Part shown: positions 1 to 6,674 of the stretch, piece by piece | How the letters are laid out: every line of letters begins with the position of its first letter | Numbering within the stretch: position 1 is the stretch's first letter | Assembly: GCA_001751225.1 (NCBI GenBank) | Contig: MAXT01000098.1 | Span: forward strand, 1 to 13,581 | Length of the DNA: 13,581 nucleotides | Direction: 5' to 3' | Source of the DNA: Desulfuromonadales bacterium C00003107 | Lineage (GTDB): Bacteria; Desulfobacterota; Desulfuromonadia; Desulfuromonadales; Syntrophotaleaceae | The notes under the pieces: model-generated | Told to the model about the DNA's origin: nothing | Databases searched by the model: none | What the model saw: only the letters and a program-made list of their open reading frames with translations | Program-made: the position numbers and the translations under genes

Positions 1-680
1 GACTTGAGCAAGCTCTCCTTGGAGGAAGGATGATCTTCAAATATGTTCAGCGTGAAGGGAGAGATCAACTGGCCAGTGAATTGAGTGATGTCCAAGAAGA
101 CGGCCTGGCCTATTACACCCTGAATAACAACGGCCGCAGCCACCACAAAAGTTACCGCTTATCTTGGGAGCGACAGTGGCGCAACCACTATTTAAAAATC
201 AACGGCACCTATCAGGAAACTGAGAGTAGCAACGAAACCTATGACGATCCGCTGGAAGAAGAGGAACCGCCTGTTTCCTTCGAAGGAAAACTCACCTCAA
301 AAAGCGAGCTTCCGCGAAAAGATTTCAACCGGCCCTGGGTGATCAATCTCACCTATGTCGGCAAACTCCCCTACGGATTCACCCTCAGTGGATTGGCCAA
401 ATACCGCAGCGGCTACAAAGCTATACTAAAGACATCTAACAGAGATCCAGACATTGAACTCCCAGACGACACGCATCCGTATATTTATGAAGAGGTAAAA
501 AGAGGCGGGGCAGTCACTCTTTCCTGTCGTGTAGAATGGGAAAAGAGACTTTATTCAAACCACAGCATGATACTCAGTCTGGACATTTATAATCTGCTGA
601 ACAAAAAAACCTCGGTTGGCAATACCGATGACTACGAAATCGGTCGGCAAGTCTGGGCAGGAATGGAATATCAGTTTTAA
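1..680 (+). CDS. TonB-dependent outer-membrane receptor, C-terminal fragment (5' end outside window)
   Basis: This is the end of a TonB-dependent receptor, an outer-membrane beta-barrel that takes up iron complexes, cobalamin or other ligands using TonB energy. The frame is open from base 3 to the left edge, so the ATG at base 30 is internal; the GGAGGA before it encodes Gly-Gly within the barrel strand 'LLGGRMIFKYVQREG'. About 225 residues are visible. They alternate hydrophobic and polar residues in short strands, with the 'KYVQREGRDQL' pattern, a 'WVINLTYVGKLPYGFTLSG' strand pair, 'LDIYNLLNKK' (the usual 'v.NLfnk' of receptor barrels) and a terminal Phe in 'YQF', the signal for outer-membrane insertion. 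The plug and TonB box lie outside the window, so the substrate is unknown. It converges on the LVIVD-repeat gene across a 77-base gap in which I see no clear terminator. Confidence 0.82.
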   Translation, partial: LEQALLGGRMIFKYVQREGRDQLASELSDVQEDGLAYYTLNNNGRSHHKSYRLSWERQWRNHYLKINGTYQETESSNETYDDPLEEEEPPVSFEGKLTSKSELPRKDFNRPWVINLTYVGKLPYGFTLSGLAKYRSGYKAILKTSNRDPDIELPDDTHPYIYEEVKRGGAVTLSCRVEWEKRLYSNHSMILSLDIYNLLNKKTSVGNTDDYEIGRQVWAGMEYQF

Positions 681-757
681 ACTCCTAAAGGTATTGACTA
701 GGAAATGAGCCAACAATCCAACCAATTGCTCTACACTCCCTAAAATTCACTGCCCCA

Positions 758-2935
758 TTACAACCTTTCAAATCCCCCTCCTTCAAAACTCAAAGGCTTT
801 GCCAAAACCAGATTTTGTTCACCCTTGGTAAGCCAGAGTGAATACCGGCCAGGCATTGCAGGGGTCGGTATAAAAACCGAGAGTTCCTGACTGCTGTGTA
901 GGTTAATCTCAGCAAGCTCCGTGGGCAACGGAACAATGGAGACACCACCATTGCCATGCCCAAGATATGCCTTGCCCCCCGTCACTGCTAACCCGGTCAG
1001 CTTCTCGCTGTTCACCAGTCGAAGCTGCTGCAAGGTTTTTAGATCAAACGAACGGACACCGTCTTTAGAATCGAACAAGTAGCCCCTATCACCAAACGTA
1101 TTGACCCCTTTTACATACTCCATGGATGCAACGGACGTAAGGAATCTAGGTTTTTCCGGTACCGAAATGTCGTATACTTGGCATCCAGCCCTGGCATTGG
1201 CCACCAGCATTTTATCTCCTGCCGCCGATACAGCCAAGGTTTGGGCAAAGACCTTTAGGGACAAAGGCAGATCGACCACGCCAACCAGACGTGGAGCCGT
1301 TGGTTCTTCAAGCGAAATCTGCAGGAGCCCCGCTTTTTTGGCAGCGACAAAAGCGACCTTGCCGACAACCGCAACGTCTCGTACATAGCCGATTTCACCA
1401 AGATGTCCGATAACTCGCGGCCCTGCTGGGCCCTCCATATCGACGATATATAAACCGGCCTTGCCCGCCGCTACCACGACTAAGTTATCAACCACAGTAA
1501 CCGCATTTGCAACACCGGCCAATTTTACCGTATAGGCTAACCGCAGACTCTCATCCTGCTTCACCGTCAATACATGCAAACCCTTGATACCCGCTGCGAC
1601 ATAGATATGGTCATCCTGGATGGCCACATCCAAGGCATAGCCCGGTGTGGAGGCCACTATGCGGCACTCCCCGCTCGCATCGCAGCTCACCCTATGCAAC
1701 CCACTTGTACCATCGGCAACGTAAAGAGTATCCCCTTGGGTGACTAACCCTCTAACATAACCAGGAGTAGCAACTCGCTGTGCGCCAGTCGATGGTTCAA
1801 TATTCGCCAGGGAGATAATCTGCAATCCGCTTTTTCCGTCAACAACATAAATGTGTTTTCCGTCAACGACAACATCCCCGGCCGTACCGGGCGTATCGAC
1901 CGTGGCAGCAATGCGCCATCCAAAAGCGGCATGACGCTCGAGAATTTGCAGCCCATTAAAATGATCCGCCACATAAACCCCCTCCCCGACCACGGCAACC
2001 CCCCGAACAGAACCAGGGGTGTCAACGGAAACGGATAGTTCGGGGGCAGTACCTGCCAACAAAAAGATATCTAGGCCTGATTGTCCACAGCCAACGAATA
2101 ACTCCGTATCGGATACCGCAACGCTTCGTGCCGGGCCGCTGGTTTTTAATTTGCGAATTAAACGACCGACCTCCATCACATCTAGGCCATACTCCCAGAC
2201 CCCCCCCTTGCCCTTGGCCACAAAAAGTCTATTTTTGCTCAGGGCAAGTGCCTCAGATATTCCTTCGTCAGCAATCTCCGCAACGATAAAAGGCTGTTGT
2301 GGCTGGCTCACTGAAACAATGGTTACGCCATGCTCACGAGTGGCAACCAATACCCTATCACCGGCAATCAGTACGTCGACAGCGTGGCCCTTAAGGGGCA
2401 GATTGGCCACGATACGCGGCCGTTGCGAATCGCCAATAGCAATCACCTGCAGGCCGGCGGAGCCGTCAGCTACATAGGCATAGGAACCGGATACAGCCAC
2501 GGCCCAGGCAGCTCCAGGTGTATCGACGCTGCCGATGATCACCGGCTGCCGCCGGTTGCTAATATCGGCTATCTGAAAGCCACGCTTGCGATTGGCCAGA
2601 TAGGCTTTATTATCCTGCACAACCAAATGCCTCAACAGATCCCAGGTCGGCAATGAGCCAACAATAGCCCCCCGGTTTCCAGCATCATAAGCCAGATAAG
2701 CCCCCACATTTTCATCAAAACCGTGGCCGGTGACTTTGACCAGCACCCCCTTCCCGTCAAGTTTCTGAAAAGCGACGGAGGTCTCCACCTTGAGCGACTC
2801 AATAACCTCTGGCTCAAAGAACAAAGCCCGCAGCAGAAAGAGCACCAACGCAACATAGGCGATTAAACTAAATCCGCACAGGGCCAGGAAAATGCGTTTT
2901 GTTTTTAAGTGGTGATATAAAAAGGACTTATCCAT
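758..2935 (-). CDS. membrane-anchored LVIVD-repeat (beta-propeller) protein
   Basis: A 725-residue protein with a short cytoplasmic N-terminus, one membrane helix (about residues 14-38) and a large extracytoplasmic part. After a short IPT/TIG-like stretch ('VTGHGFDENV', about 65-95) it consists of repeats of about 40 residues, each with a core like 'xxYVADGxxGLQIxxI', the LVIVD-repeat pattern known to build beta-propellers. I count 14 such cores between about residues 109 and 665, for example 'YAYVADGSAGLQVIAI', 'HIYVVDGKSGLQIISL' and 'LVVVAAGKAGLYIVDM'. Fourteen fits two seven-bladed propellers. The last 50 residues ('PAMPGRYSLWLTKGEQ') look like a small beta domain. No catalytic motif is visible. 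It starts 39 bases after the hybrid kinase gene, so the two are probably cotranscribed. The natural guess is an extracytoplasmic ligand- or partner-binding platform, possibly feeding the kinase; that role is inference. The ATG has only a weak ribosome-binding site. Confidence 0.85.
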   Translation of the reverse strand: MDKSFLYHHLKTKRIFLALCGFSLIAYVALVLFLLRALFFEPEVIESLKVETSVAFQKLDGKGVLVKVTGHGFDENVGAYLAYDAGNRGAIVGSLPTWDLLRHLVVQDNKAYLANRKRGFQIADISNRRQPVIIGSVDTPGAAWAVAVSGSYAYVADGSAGLQVIAIGDSQRPRIVANLPLKGHAVDVLIAGDRVLVATREHGVTIVSVSQPQQPFIVAEIADEGISEALALSKNRLFVAKGKGGVWEYGLDVMEVGRLIRKLKTSGPARSVAVSDTELFVGCGQSGLDIFLLAGTAPELSVSVDTPGSVRGVAVVGEGVYVADHFNGLQILERHAAFGWRIAATVDTPGTAGDVVVDGKHIYVVDGKSGLQIISLANIEPSTGAQRVATPGYVRGLVTQGDTLYVADGTSGLHRVSCDASGECRIVASTPGYALDVAIQDDHIYVAAGIKGLHVLTVKQDESLRLAYTVKLAGVANAVTVVDNLVVVAAGKAGLYIVDMEGPAGPRVIGHLGEIGYVRDVAVVGKVAFVAAKKAGLLQISLEEPTAPRLVGVVDLPLSLKVFAQTLAVSAAGDKMLVANARAGCQVYDISVPEKPRFLTSVASMEYVKGVNTFGDRGYLFDSKDGVRSFDLKTLQQLRLVNSEKLTGLAVTGGKAYLGHGNGGVSIVPLPTELAEINLHSSQELSVFIPTPAMPGRYSLWLTKGEQNLVLAKPLSFEGGGFERL

Positions 2936-2974
2936 TGGTGTCCACTTTTTCTAAGACTGATGAACCGATGGGCA

Positions 2975-5443
2975 TCAGAGGACTTCGGCGGAAGGATTTT
3001 GTGCCTCACAAAGCCACCGGGCAATAACTTGATGAAGCAATTTATGTTTGAAGGGTTTACACACGAAATCGTTCATGCCGGCCTCTCGGCAACGATCTTC
3101 GTCTTCCTTACGAGAAAACGCCGTTAGAGCAATGATTGGGATACGGTGCCCAGCGGCCCGAATGTTCCTGGCTGCCGTATAACCATCCATTGTCGGCATT
3201 TGACAGTCCATAAGTAGCAAATCAAAGGCCTGTTGCCCAATCAGGTTAACGGCCTCCCTACCATCGGTGACAACTGTAACCTGATACCCAAGATTGGAGA
3301 GACTGATATCGAGAAGCTTGCCGGTGGTCGAATTGTCTTCGGCCACCAAAATAGAACCAGAGCTTCGACTACTTTGCCCAGCGGAAGAATCTGATTCTTC
3401 CACCGCGCCTAACGACTTGGTCGGCACATCTATTTGATTCATGGGTGAATTTAAAACATTTTTCAGCGATACATGTAACAACGAAGGAAGTAACGGTTTA
3501 TGAAGGTAAGCATTGATTGCATCTTGGGTTCCTTGCTCCCATGAGGCCTGGGAATTACGTGGTCCAATAACAATGAGCCGAATCCCCTGAAAGGCCGAAC
3601 CTCGGTGCAACTTATTCATCAATAAACAACGATCTTCCAAGGAAAAAGCGTCACTTAGTAGCACCACGTCATAGGGCTCGTTATGGGCCAGAGTTGCGTC
3701 GAGTTTTTTGTCAGCATAAGAACATTTGTGGCTGAGATGGACAGACCAACCCGCATACAGCAAGTGTTGATGCAACATGTGGCAAACAGATAGATTTTTT
3801 TCGACCACTAGAATTCTTTTGCCGACGCCTTCTTCTGGTGGGTCTGGAACAACGCTTCCCCTGTTAAAAGAGACAGCAAAAGAAAAAACCGACCCTTCCC
3901 CTAACTTGCTCTCAAGACTGACCCGCCCCCCCATAATCCCTACCAATTGCTTTACGATAGCTAAACCAAGGCCGGTTCCGCCATGCAATCGGGTGGTAGA
4001 ATTGTCTGCCTGAGAAAAAGATTCGAAAATTCGCTGTTGGGCCGACGGTTCGATTCCGATACCAGAATCAATCACCTCGAAACGCAGAGTCGTCTTATCC
4101 AACAGCTGTTTTTCGGGTACGACACGCAATAATACTTCGCCCGAATAAGTGAACTTTATGGCATTACTTAACAGATTAAAGAGTACCTGCCGCAAACGAC
4201 CTGGATCACCTCGCAACACCGGTGAAATCTCCGGAGCAACATGGCAAATCAATTCTACACCTTTGGCAAAGGCCACTTTCCCCAATAACTCAATGGGGCA
4301 TCCAATCACTTCAAGTAAATTGAACTCGACCTCTTCAAGGGTTAGTTTACCCGCTTCAATTTTTGAAAGATCCAGCAGGTCGTTAAGAATCTCAAGCAAT
4401 GCTTCTCCGGAACCGTTGAGGGTCTCTACAAGGCTCAACTGTTCCACATTAAGGCTACTGTTCAGAAGCAACTCGGTGCTACCCAGTACCCCAACCATGG
4501 GCGTACGAAGTTCATGACTGATATTGGCCAAAAAGCGGGATTTGGTGCGATTAGCCTCTTCTGCCGCATCCCGGGCCAGTTCCAACTCAGCGATAGTTTC
4601 CTGTAATTCAACGTTGGAGGACCGCAACTCAATGGTCCGTTTACCAACCAAGTCTTCAAGATGCTGACGGTAGTTGGCCAGTTGTTTATCGCGGTCCTGC
4701 AGATGCTCCAACATATCATTAAAGCCGTCAATCAAAGCTCCAATTTCGTCATTGGATCTTTTGGTAGCCCTTATCGTGAAATCCTCGTCTTTGGTCACCG
4801 CCTGCATTTTATCGACAAGATAGAGAATCGGCCGAGAAATGAGATGTTGCAACTGGCGCGACAAAATGTAGGCGAGTAAAAAGGAAAGACCCAGCACAGC
4901 AATCACACTACCGGCAAAAAGACGTTTCCAGCGGGTAAAAGCTTTCAGGTCAGTATTAAGATAAACCATGCCGACCTGCTGTCCCTGAGTCACAACAGGG
5001 CTAAATACCGCCAAATGGTTTCCAGTAAAGAAATAAGCTTGTTCGCCAGCCTCAATGCCTTCGGCCAACTGTTTGTATTCTGCCGGGGATATGAGCGGAT
5101 GGCCGGATCTCGGAGACATGGAAGACGTGTCTTGTCTAATGTACTGAGCTAGAGGCTCATTGAATCGATCGAAGATATACGCAAGCTGAATATTAGGCTC
5201 TAGGGATAAAGAAGCCAGGGTATTTTGGGCCAATTCCCGATCGTTAAACGGCAGGACGGCTGCCGCGTTGGCAGCAATAACACCGGCCAGAGAGGTCTGG
5301 TTAGCCACCATGGAGCGCCTGAAAGAAAAAACTTCCAAACCAAAATATGCAAGCGAGGACAGGAGCAAAACGATACTGCAAACCAACAAAATAATGGTGG
5401 TCAGTTTCTGCTTAAGGGTTGAACAGAAAAACAAATTTCTCAT
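2975..5443 (-). CDS. hybrid sensor histidine kinase with HAMP, HisKA, HATPase and two receiver domains (BarA-like layout)
   Basis: An inner-membrane hybrid kinase of 822 residues. Counting from the ATG at 5443, the order is: membrane helix 1 (about 14-37); a periplasmic CHASE8-like sensor of about 135 residues; membrane helix 2 (about 177-194); HAMP (about 197-250); a coiled coil; HisKA with the phospho-accepting His in 'SHELRTP' (about 310); HATPase_c with N box 'NLLSNAIKF', 'DSGIGI' and 'GGTGLGLAI'; a first receiver (about 542-665); and a second receiver (about 697-812). The second receiver is canonical: 'AEDN' acidic pair, Asp in 'LLMDCQMP' (about 746) and Lys in 'VCKPF'. The first is degenerate: 'VVEKN' replaces the usual 'VVDDN', and Ser ('VVLLSDAF') sits where the phospho-Asp should be. 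No HPt domain or partner regulator is in the window, so the output is unknown. A longer reading from TTG at 5473 adds 10 residues; neither start has a clear ribosome-binding site, and ATG is preferred. Confidence 0.88.
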   Translation of the reverse strand: MRNLFFCSTLKQKLTTIILLVCSIVLLLSSLAYFGLEVFSFRRSMVANQTSLAGVIAANAAAVLPFNDRELAQNTLASLSLEPNIQLAYIFDRFNEPLAQYIRQDTSSMSPRSGHPLISPAEYKQLAEGIEAGEQAYFFTGNHLAVFSPVVTQGQQVGMVYLNTDLKAFTRWKRLFAGSVIAVLGLSFLLAYILSRQLQHLISRPILYLVDKMQAVTKDEDFTIRATKRSNDEIGALIDGFNDMLEHLQDRDKQLANYRQHLEDLVGKRTIELRSSNVELQETIAELELARDAAEEANRTKSRFLANISHELRTPMVGVLGSTELLLNSSLNVEQLSLVETLNGSGEALLEILNDLLDLSKIEAGKLTLEEVEFNLLEVIGCPIELLGKVAFAKGVELICHVAPEISPVLRGDPGRLRQVLFNLLSNAIKFTYSGEVLLRVVPEKQLLDKTTLRFEVIDSGIGIEPSAQQRIFESFSQADNSTTRLHGGTGLGLAIVKQLVGIMGGRVSLESKLGEGSVFSFAVSFNRGSVVPDPPEEGVGKRILVVEKNLSVCHMLHQHLLYAGWSVHLSHKCSYADKKLDATLAHNEPYDVVLLSDAFSLEDRCLLMNKLHRGSAFQGIRLIVIGPRNSQASWEQGTQDAINAYLHKPLLPSLLHVSLKNVLNSPMNQIDVPTKSLGAVEESDSSAGQSSRSSGSILVAEDNSTTGKLLDISLSNLGYQVTVVTDGREAVNLIGQQAFDLLLMDCQMPTMDGYTAARNIRAAGHRIPIIALTAFSRKEDEDRCREAGMNDFVCKPFKHKLLHQVIARWLCEAQNPSAEVL

Positions 5444-5592
5444 TATCGACACAACACCATGAAGATATGACAAGACATGAAATTATAAAAGGTTCCGACA
5501 AAACAGCCTTTTTGGAATATGAATAACGATAAGGACACTAAATGATCATCTATTTTATAGATAAGAGAGAATAATCGCTATCACACCGCTCT

Positions 5593-5611
5593 AATTAGGT
5601 TGCAGCTAATT
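5593..5611. promoter_or_regulatory. imperfect 19-bp dyad, possible operator
   Basis: The sequence AATTAGGTTGCAGCTAATT has perfect 6-base arms around a 7-base centre. Its left half TTAGGTT matches the half-site of the DtxR/IdeR consensus, but the right half is offset by one base. It lies about 150 bases upstream of the kinase start. Binding by any regulator is inference from shape alone. Confidence 0.25.
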
Positions 5612-5648
5612 TGTGTAGCATGCAAACCGGCCTTGAATTAATAATCCC

Positions 5649-5668
5649 TCAAGGTTGCCCTACCTTAA
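5649..5668. promoter_or_regulatory. 20-bp dyad resembling a DtxR/IdeR-type operator
   Basis: TCAAGGTTGCCCTACCTTAA has 7-base arms, TCAAGGT and ACCTTAA, with one mismatch (6 of 7) around a 6-base centre. Read on the minus strand it begins TTAAGGTAGG and ends AACCTTGA, close to the AGGT...ACCT logic of DtxR-family operators (known consensus TTAGGTTAGSCTAACCTAA). A DtxR-family regulator gene ends about 170 bases away, so it could target the kinase unit; this is inference. Confidence 0.3.
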
Positions 5669-5745
5669 CAAATTGTGGAGATACTGAAAAGTTTTTTGAT
5701 CTTAGTTAATGCAATTATGGGGTGATCATAAGCAGACATGGAAAT

Positions 5746-5794
5746 AAAAACCCGTTTAACGCATCTTGTCAGCAAGAGCGTCAAACGGGTTTTT
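5746..5794 (-). terminator. rho-independent terminator of the fur-feoB-dtxR transcript
   Basis: A long hairpin. Arm 5746-5768 pairs with 5773-5794 around the loop TCAG: 12 pairs (AAAAACCCGTTT with AAACGGGTTTTT), one A/C mismatch, 4 pairs (ACGC/GCGT), one bulged A, then 5 pairs (TCTTG/CAAGA). On the minus strand the 3' arm ends in TTTTTATTT, the expected U tract. It lies 46 bases beyond the stop of the DtxR-like gene. The flanking A/T runs would also allow function on the plus strand, but no plus-strand gene ends here. Confidence 0.88.
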
Positions 5795-5840
5795 AAGCAA
5801 TAGATAGAAGCATCCCCAACAGGATGAGCCGAAATTGTGA

Positions 5841-6488
5841 TCAGGACTGTCGAACAAAAATTTCCTGGGCCAACTGCTCATCTACGGCAAATTCGGAATT
5901 ACCCACATGAAAAATGTAGGTGGGGAAAATGCGGCTTAAGCGAATGCTGCTGCCAGGCAGAACCCCCATAGACATGAGCTTTTGCATTTTTTTAGGGTCT
6001 TCGGTCGACAGATATGCAATCTCACCGGACTCGCCAACTTTGAGTTCGGTCAGTGCCACCACACCGGCGCCCCCTTTTTTGCGAGCCTCAAGACAACAGG
6101 GACCGGGGGGGATAGCCTTGCCGTGGGGACAGGTCGTCGGATGATTAAGCAGAGTACATATCTTGGTATCTATACCTTCATTGAGTAAATGTTCGAATTC
6201 ACAGGCTTTACTGTTGGCATTTGCCCCTTTAAGGTCGAATATGTCCATCATCAGCCGCTCGGAAAGGCGGTGTCGGCGCACGACCTTTTCCCCTTCCATG
6301 CGACCTTCATGGCGTAAATAGACCCTGGTTCCCTTGACTTCGACCAAGGCCTGTTCGGCCAATTCGACCAGGGGCTGATCGTCAACTAAAACCTGCAAAT
6401 CCTGCAATGAGATGGAATTGTCTCCTTCTTCAACCACGGCAATCCAAAGCGCCTCAAGGATATCCTCGGCCTTACTTGAATTTTGCAT
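5841..6488 (-). CDS. DtxR/IdeR-family metal-dependent regulator with C-terminal FeoA (SH3-like) domain
   Basis: A 215-residue cytoplasmic regulator. Residues 7-70 occupy the winged-helix position; 'VVRRHRLSERLMMDIF' (69-84) and 'ACEFEHLLNE' (95-104) are the DtxR dimerisation and metal-binding signature. Visible ligands are His73 and Glu77 (ancillary site) and Cys96, Glu99 and His100 (primary site); the position of DtxR His98 is Asn. Residues 142-215 form a FeoA domain ('LTELKVGESGEIAYL', 'LMSMGVLPGSSIRL'). Two features are unusual. The DNA-binding segment is about 7 residues shorter than in DtxR around the recognition helix. Four extra cysteines, C111, C120, C131 and C132, flank 'CPHG'. It is the last gene of the iron operon, 3 bases after the Cys-rich gene, with its ribosome-binding site AAGGAGT inside that gene's end. 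No separate feoA is present here, so the fused domain may serve FeoB or act purely in regulation. Likely role: iron-responsive control. The gene would be called ideR-like in Geobacter-type genomes. Confidence 0.85.
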   Translation of the reverse strand: MQNSSKAEDILEALWIAVVEEGDNSISLQDLQVLVDDQPLVELAEQALVEVKGTRVYLRHEGRMEGEKVVRRHRLSERLMMDIFDLKGANANSKACEFEHLLNEGIDTKICTLLNHPTTCPHGKAIPPGPCCLEARKKGGAGVVALTELKVGESGEIAYLSTEDPKKMQKLMSMGVLPGSSIRLSRIFPTYIFHVGNSEFAVDEQLAQEIFVRQS

Positions 6489-6491
6489 CGA

Positions 6492-6674
6492 TTACTCCTT
6501 TATATTTTTATCTTTATTTTTAATCCAGCGCTCTAAAAATCCTGGGATCAATGGGTTTCCATAACCGCAATAGGGACAGTAGGCCTTTTGACAGCCACTC
6601 AGACAGCGACCGCAGGATTCTTTCTCCACAGCTTCCGCTGGTGTGAAATGACGGCCACAAAACCCACACTTCAT
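6492..6674 (-). CDS. small Cys-rich (zinc-ribbon-like) protein of the feo operon
   Basis: A 60-residue soluble protein with no membrane segment. It has seven cysteines and one nearby His: C3-x2-C6 with His9, C21-x2-C24-x3-C28, and C33-x2-C36 in 'CPYCGYGNP'. The first and last CxxC pairs look like a zinc ribbon, and the central CxxCxxxC is an additional possible Zn or Fe-S site. The C-terminus is basic ('RWIKNKDKNIKE'). Its ATG overlaps the feoB stop (ATGA), indicating translational coupling, and it is followed after 3 bases by the DtxR-like gene. It is not the membrane-type 'FeoB-associated Cys-rich' protein and does not resemble FeoC. From memory, similar ribbon proteins with a final 'CPxCGY' accompany FeoB in other anaerobes. 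Metal chaperone, iron sensor or FeoB partner are all possible; the function is unknown. Confidence 0.8.
   Translation of the reverse strand: MKCGFCGRHFTPAEAVEKESCGRCLSGCQKAYCPYCGYGNPLIPGFLERWIKNKDKNIKE

Larger units (their letters stand above)
5444..5745. other. non-coding 5' region of the kinase unit, rich in short dyads
   Basis: About 300 bases with no credible gene on either strand, lying between the terminator of the iron operon and the start of the kinase gene. It must hold the kinase unit's promoter, but I find no convincing -35/-10 pair; a TATAAT at 5482-5487 (minus strand) lacks a matching -35. It contains three dyads: 5548-5562 (ATCTAT-TTT-ATAGAT), 5593-5611 and 5649-5668, the last two listed separately. 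I looked for a c-di-GMP riboswitch, which would suit this kind of organism, and saw no conserved core. Confidence 0.5.

Noticed and set aside
30..680. ATG at 30 with GGAGGA upstream as the true start of a small protein
   Set aside because: The frame is open to the left edge and the upstream residues continue the receptor barrel pattern, so the ATG is internal.
2019..2656. Plus-strand open frames inside the propeller gene, and similar frames antisense to the kinase, feoB and pyruvate carboxylase
   Set aside because: They are shadows of well-supported minus-strand genes, with low-complexity or unstructured translations and no recognisable domain.
5444..5473. TTG start of the kinase giving 10 more residues
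   Set aside because: Rare start codon with no ribosome-binding site; the ATG at 5443 begins just before the signal anchor. Not excluded.
5548..5562. ATCTAT-TTT-ATAGAT hairpin as a terminator
   Set aside because: AT-only short stem with no U tract; at most an operator, and noted only as part of the leader.
5593..5680. c-di-GMP (GEMM) riboswitch, suggested by GCAAACC near 5622
   Set aside because: The second conserved block (ACGCAAAGCC-like) and the paired stems are absent.
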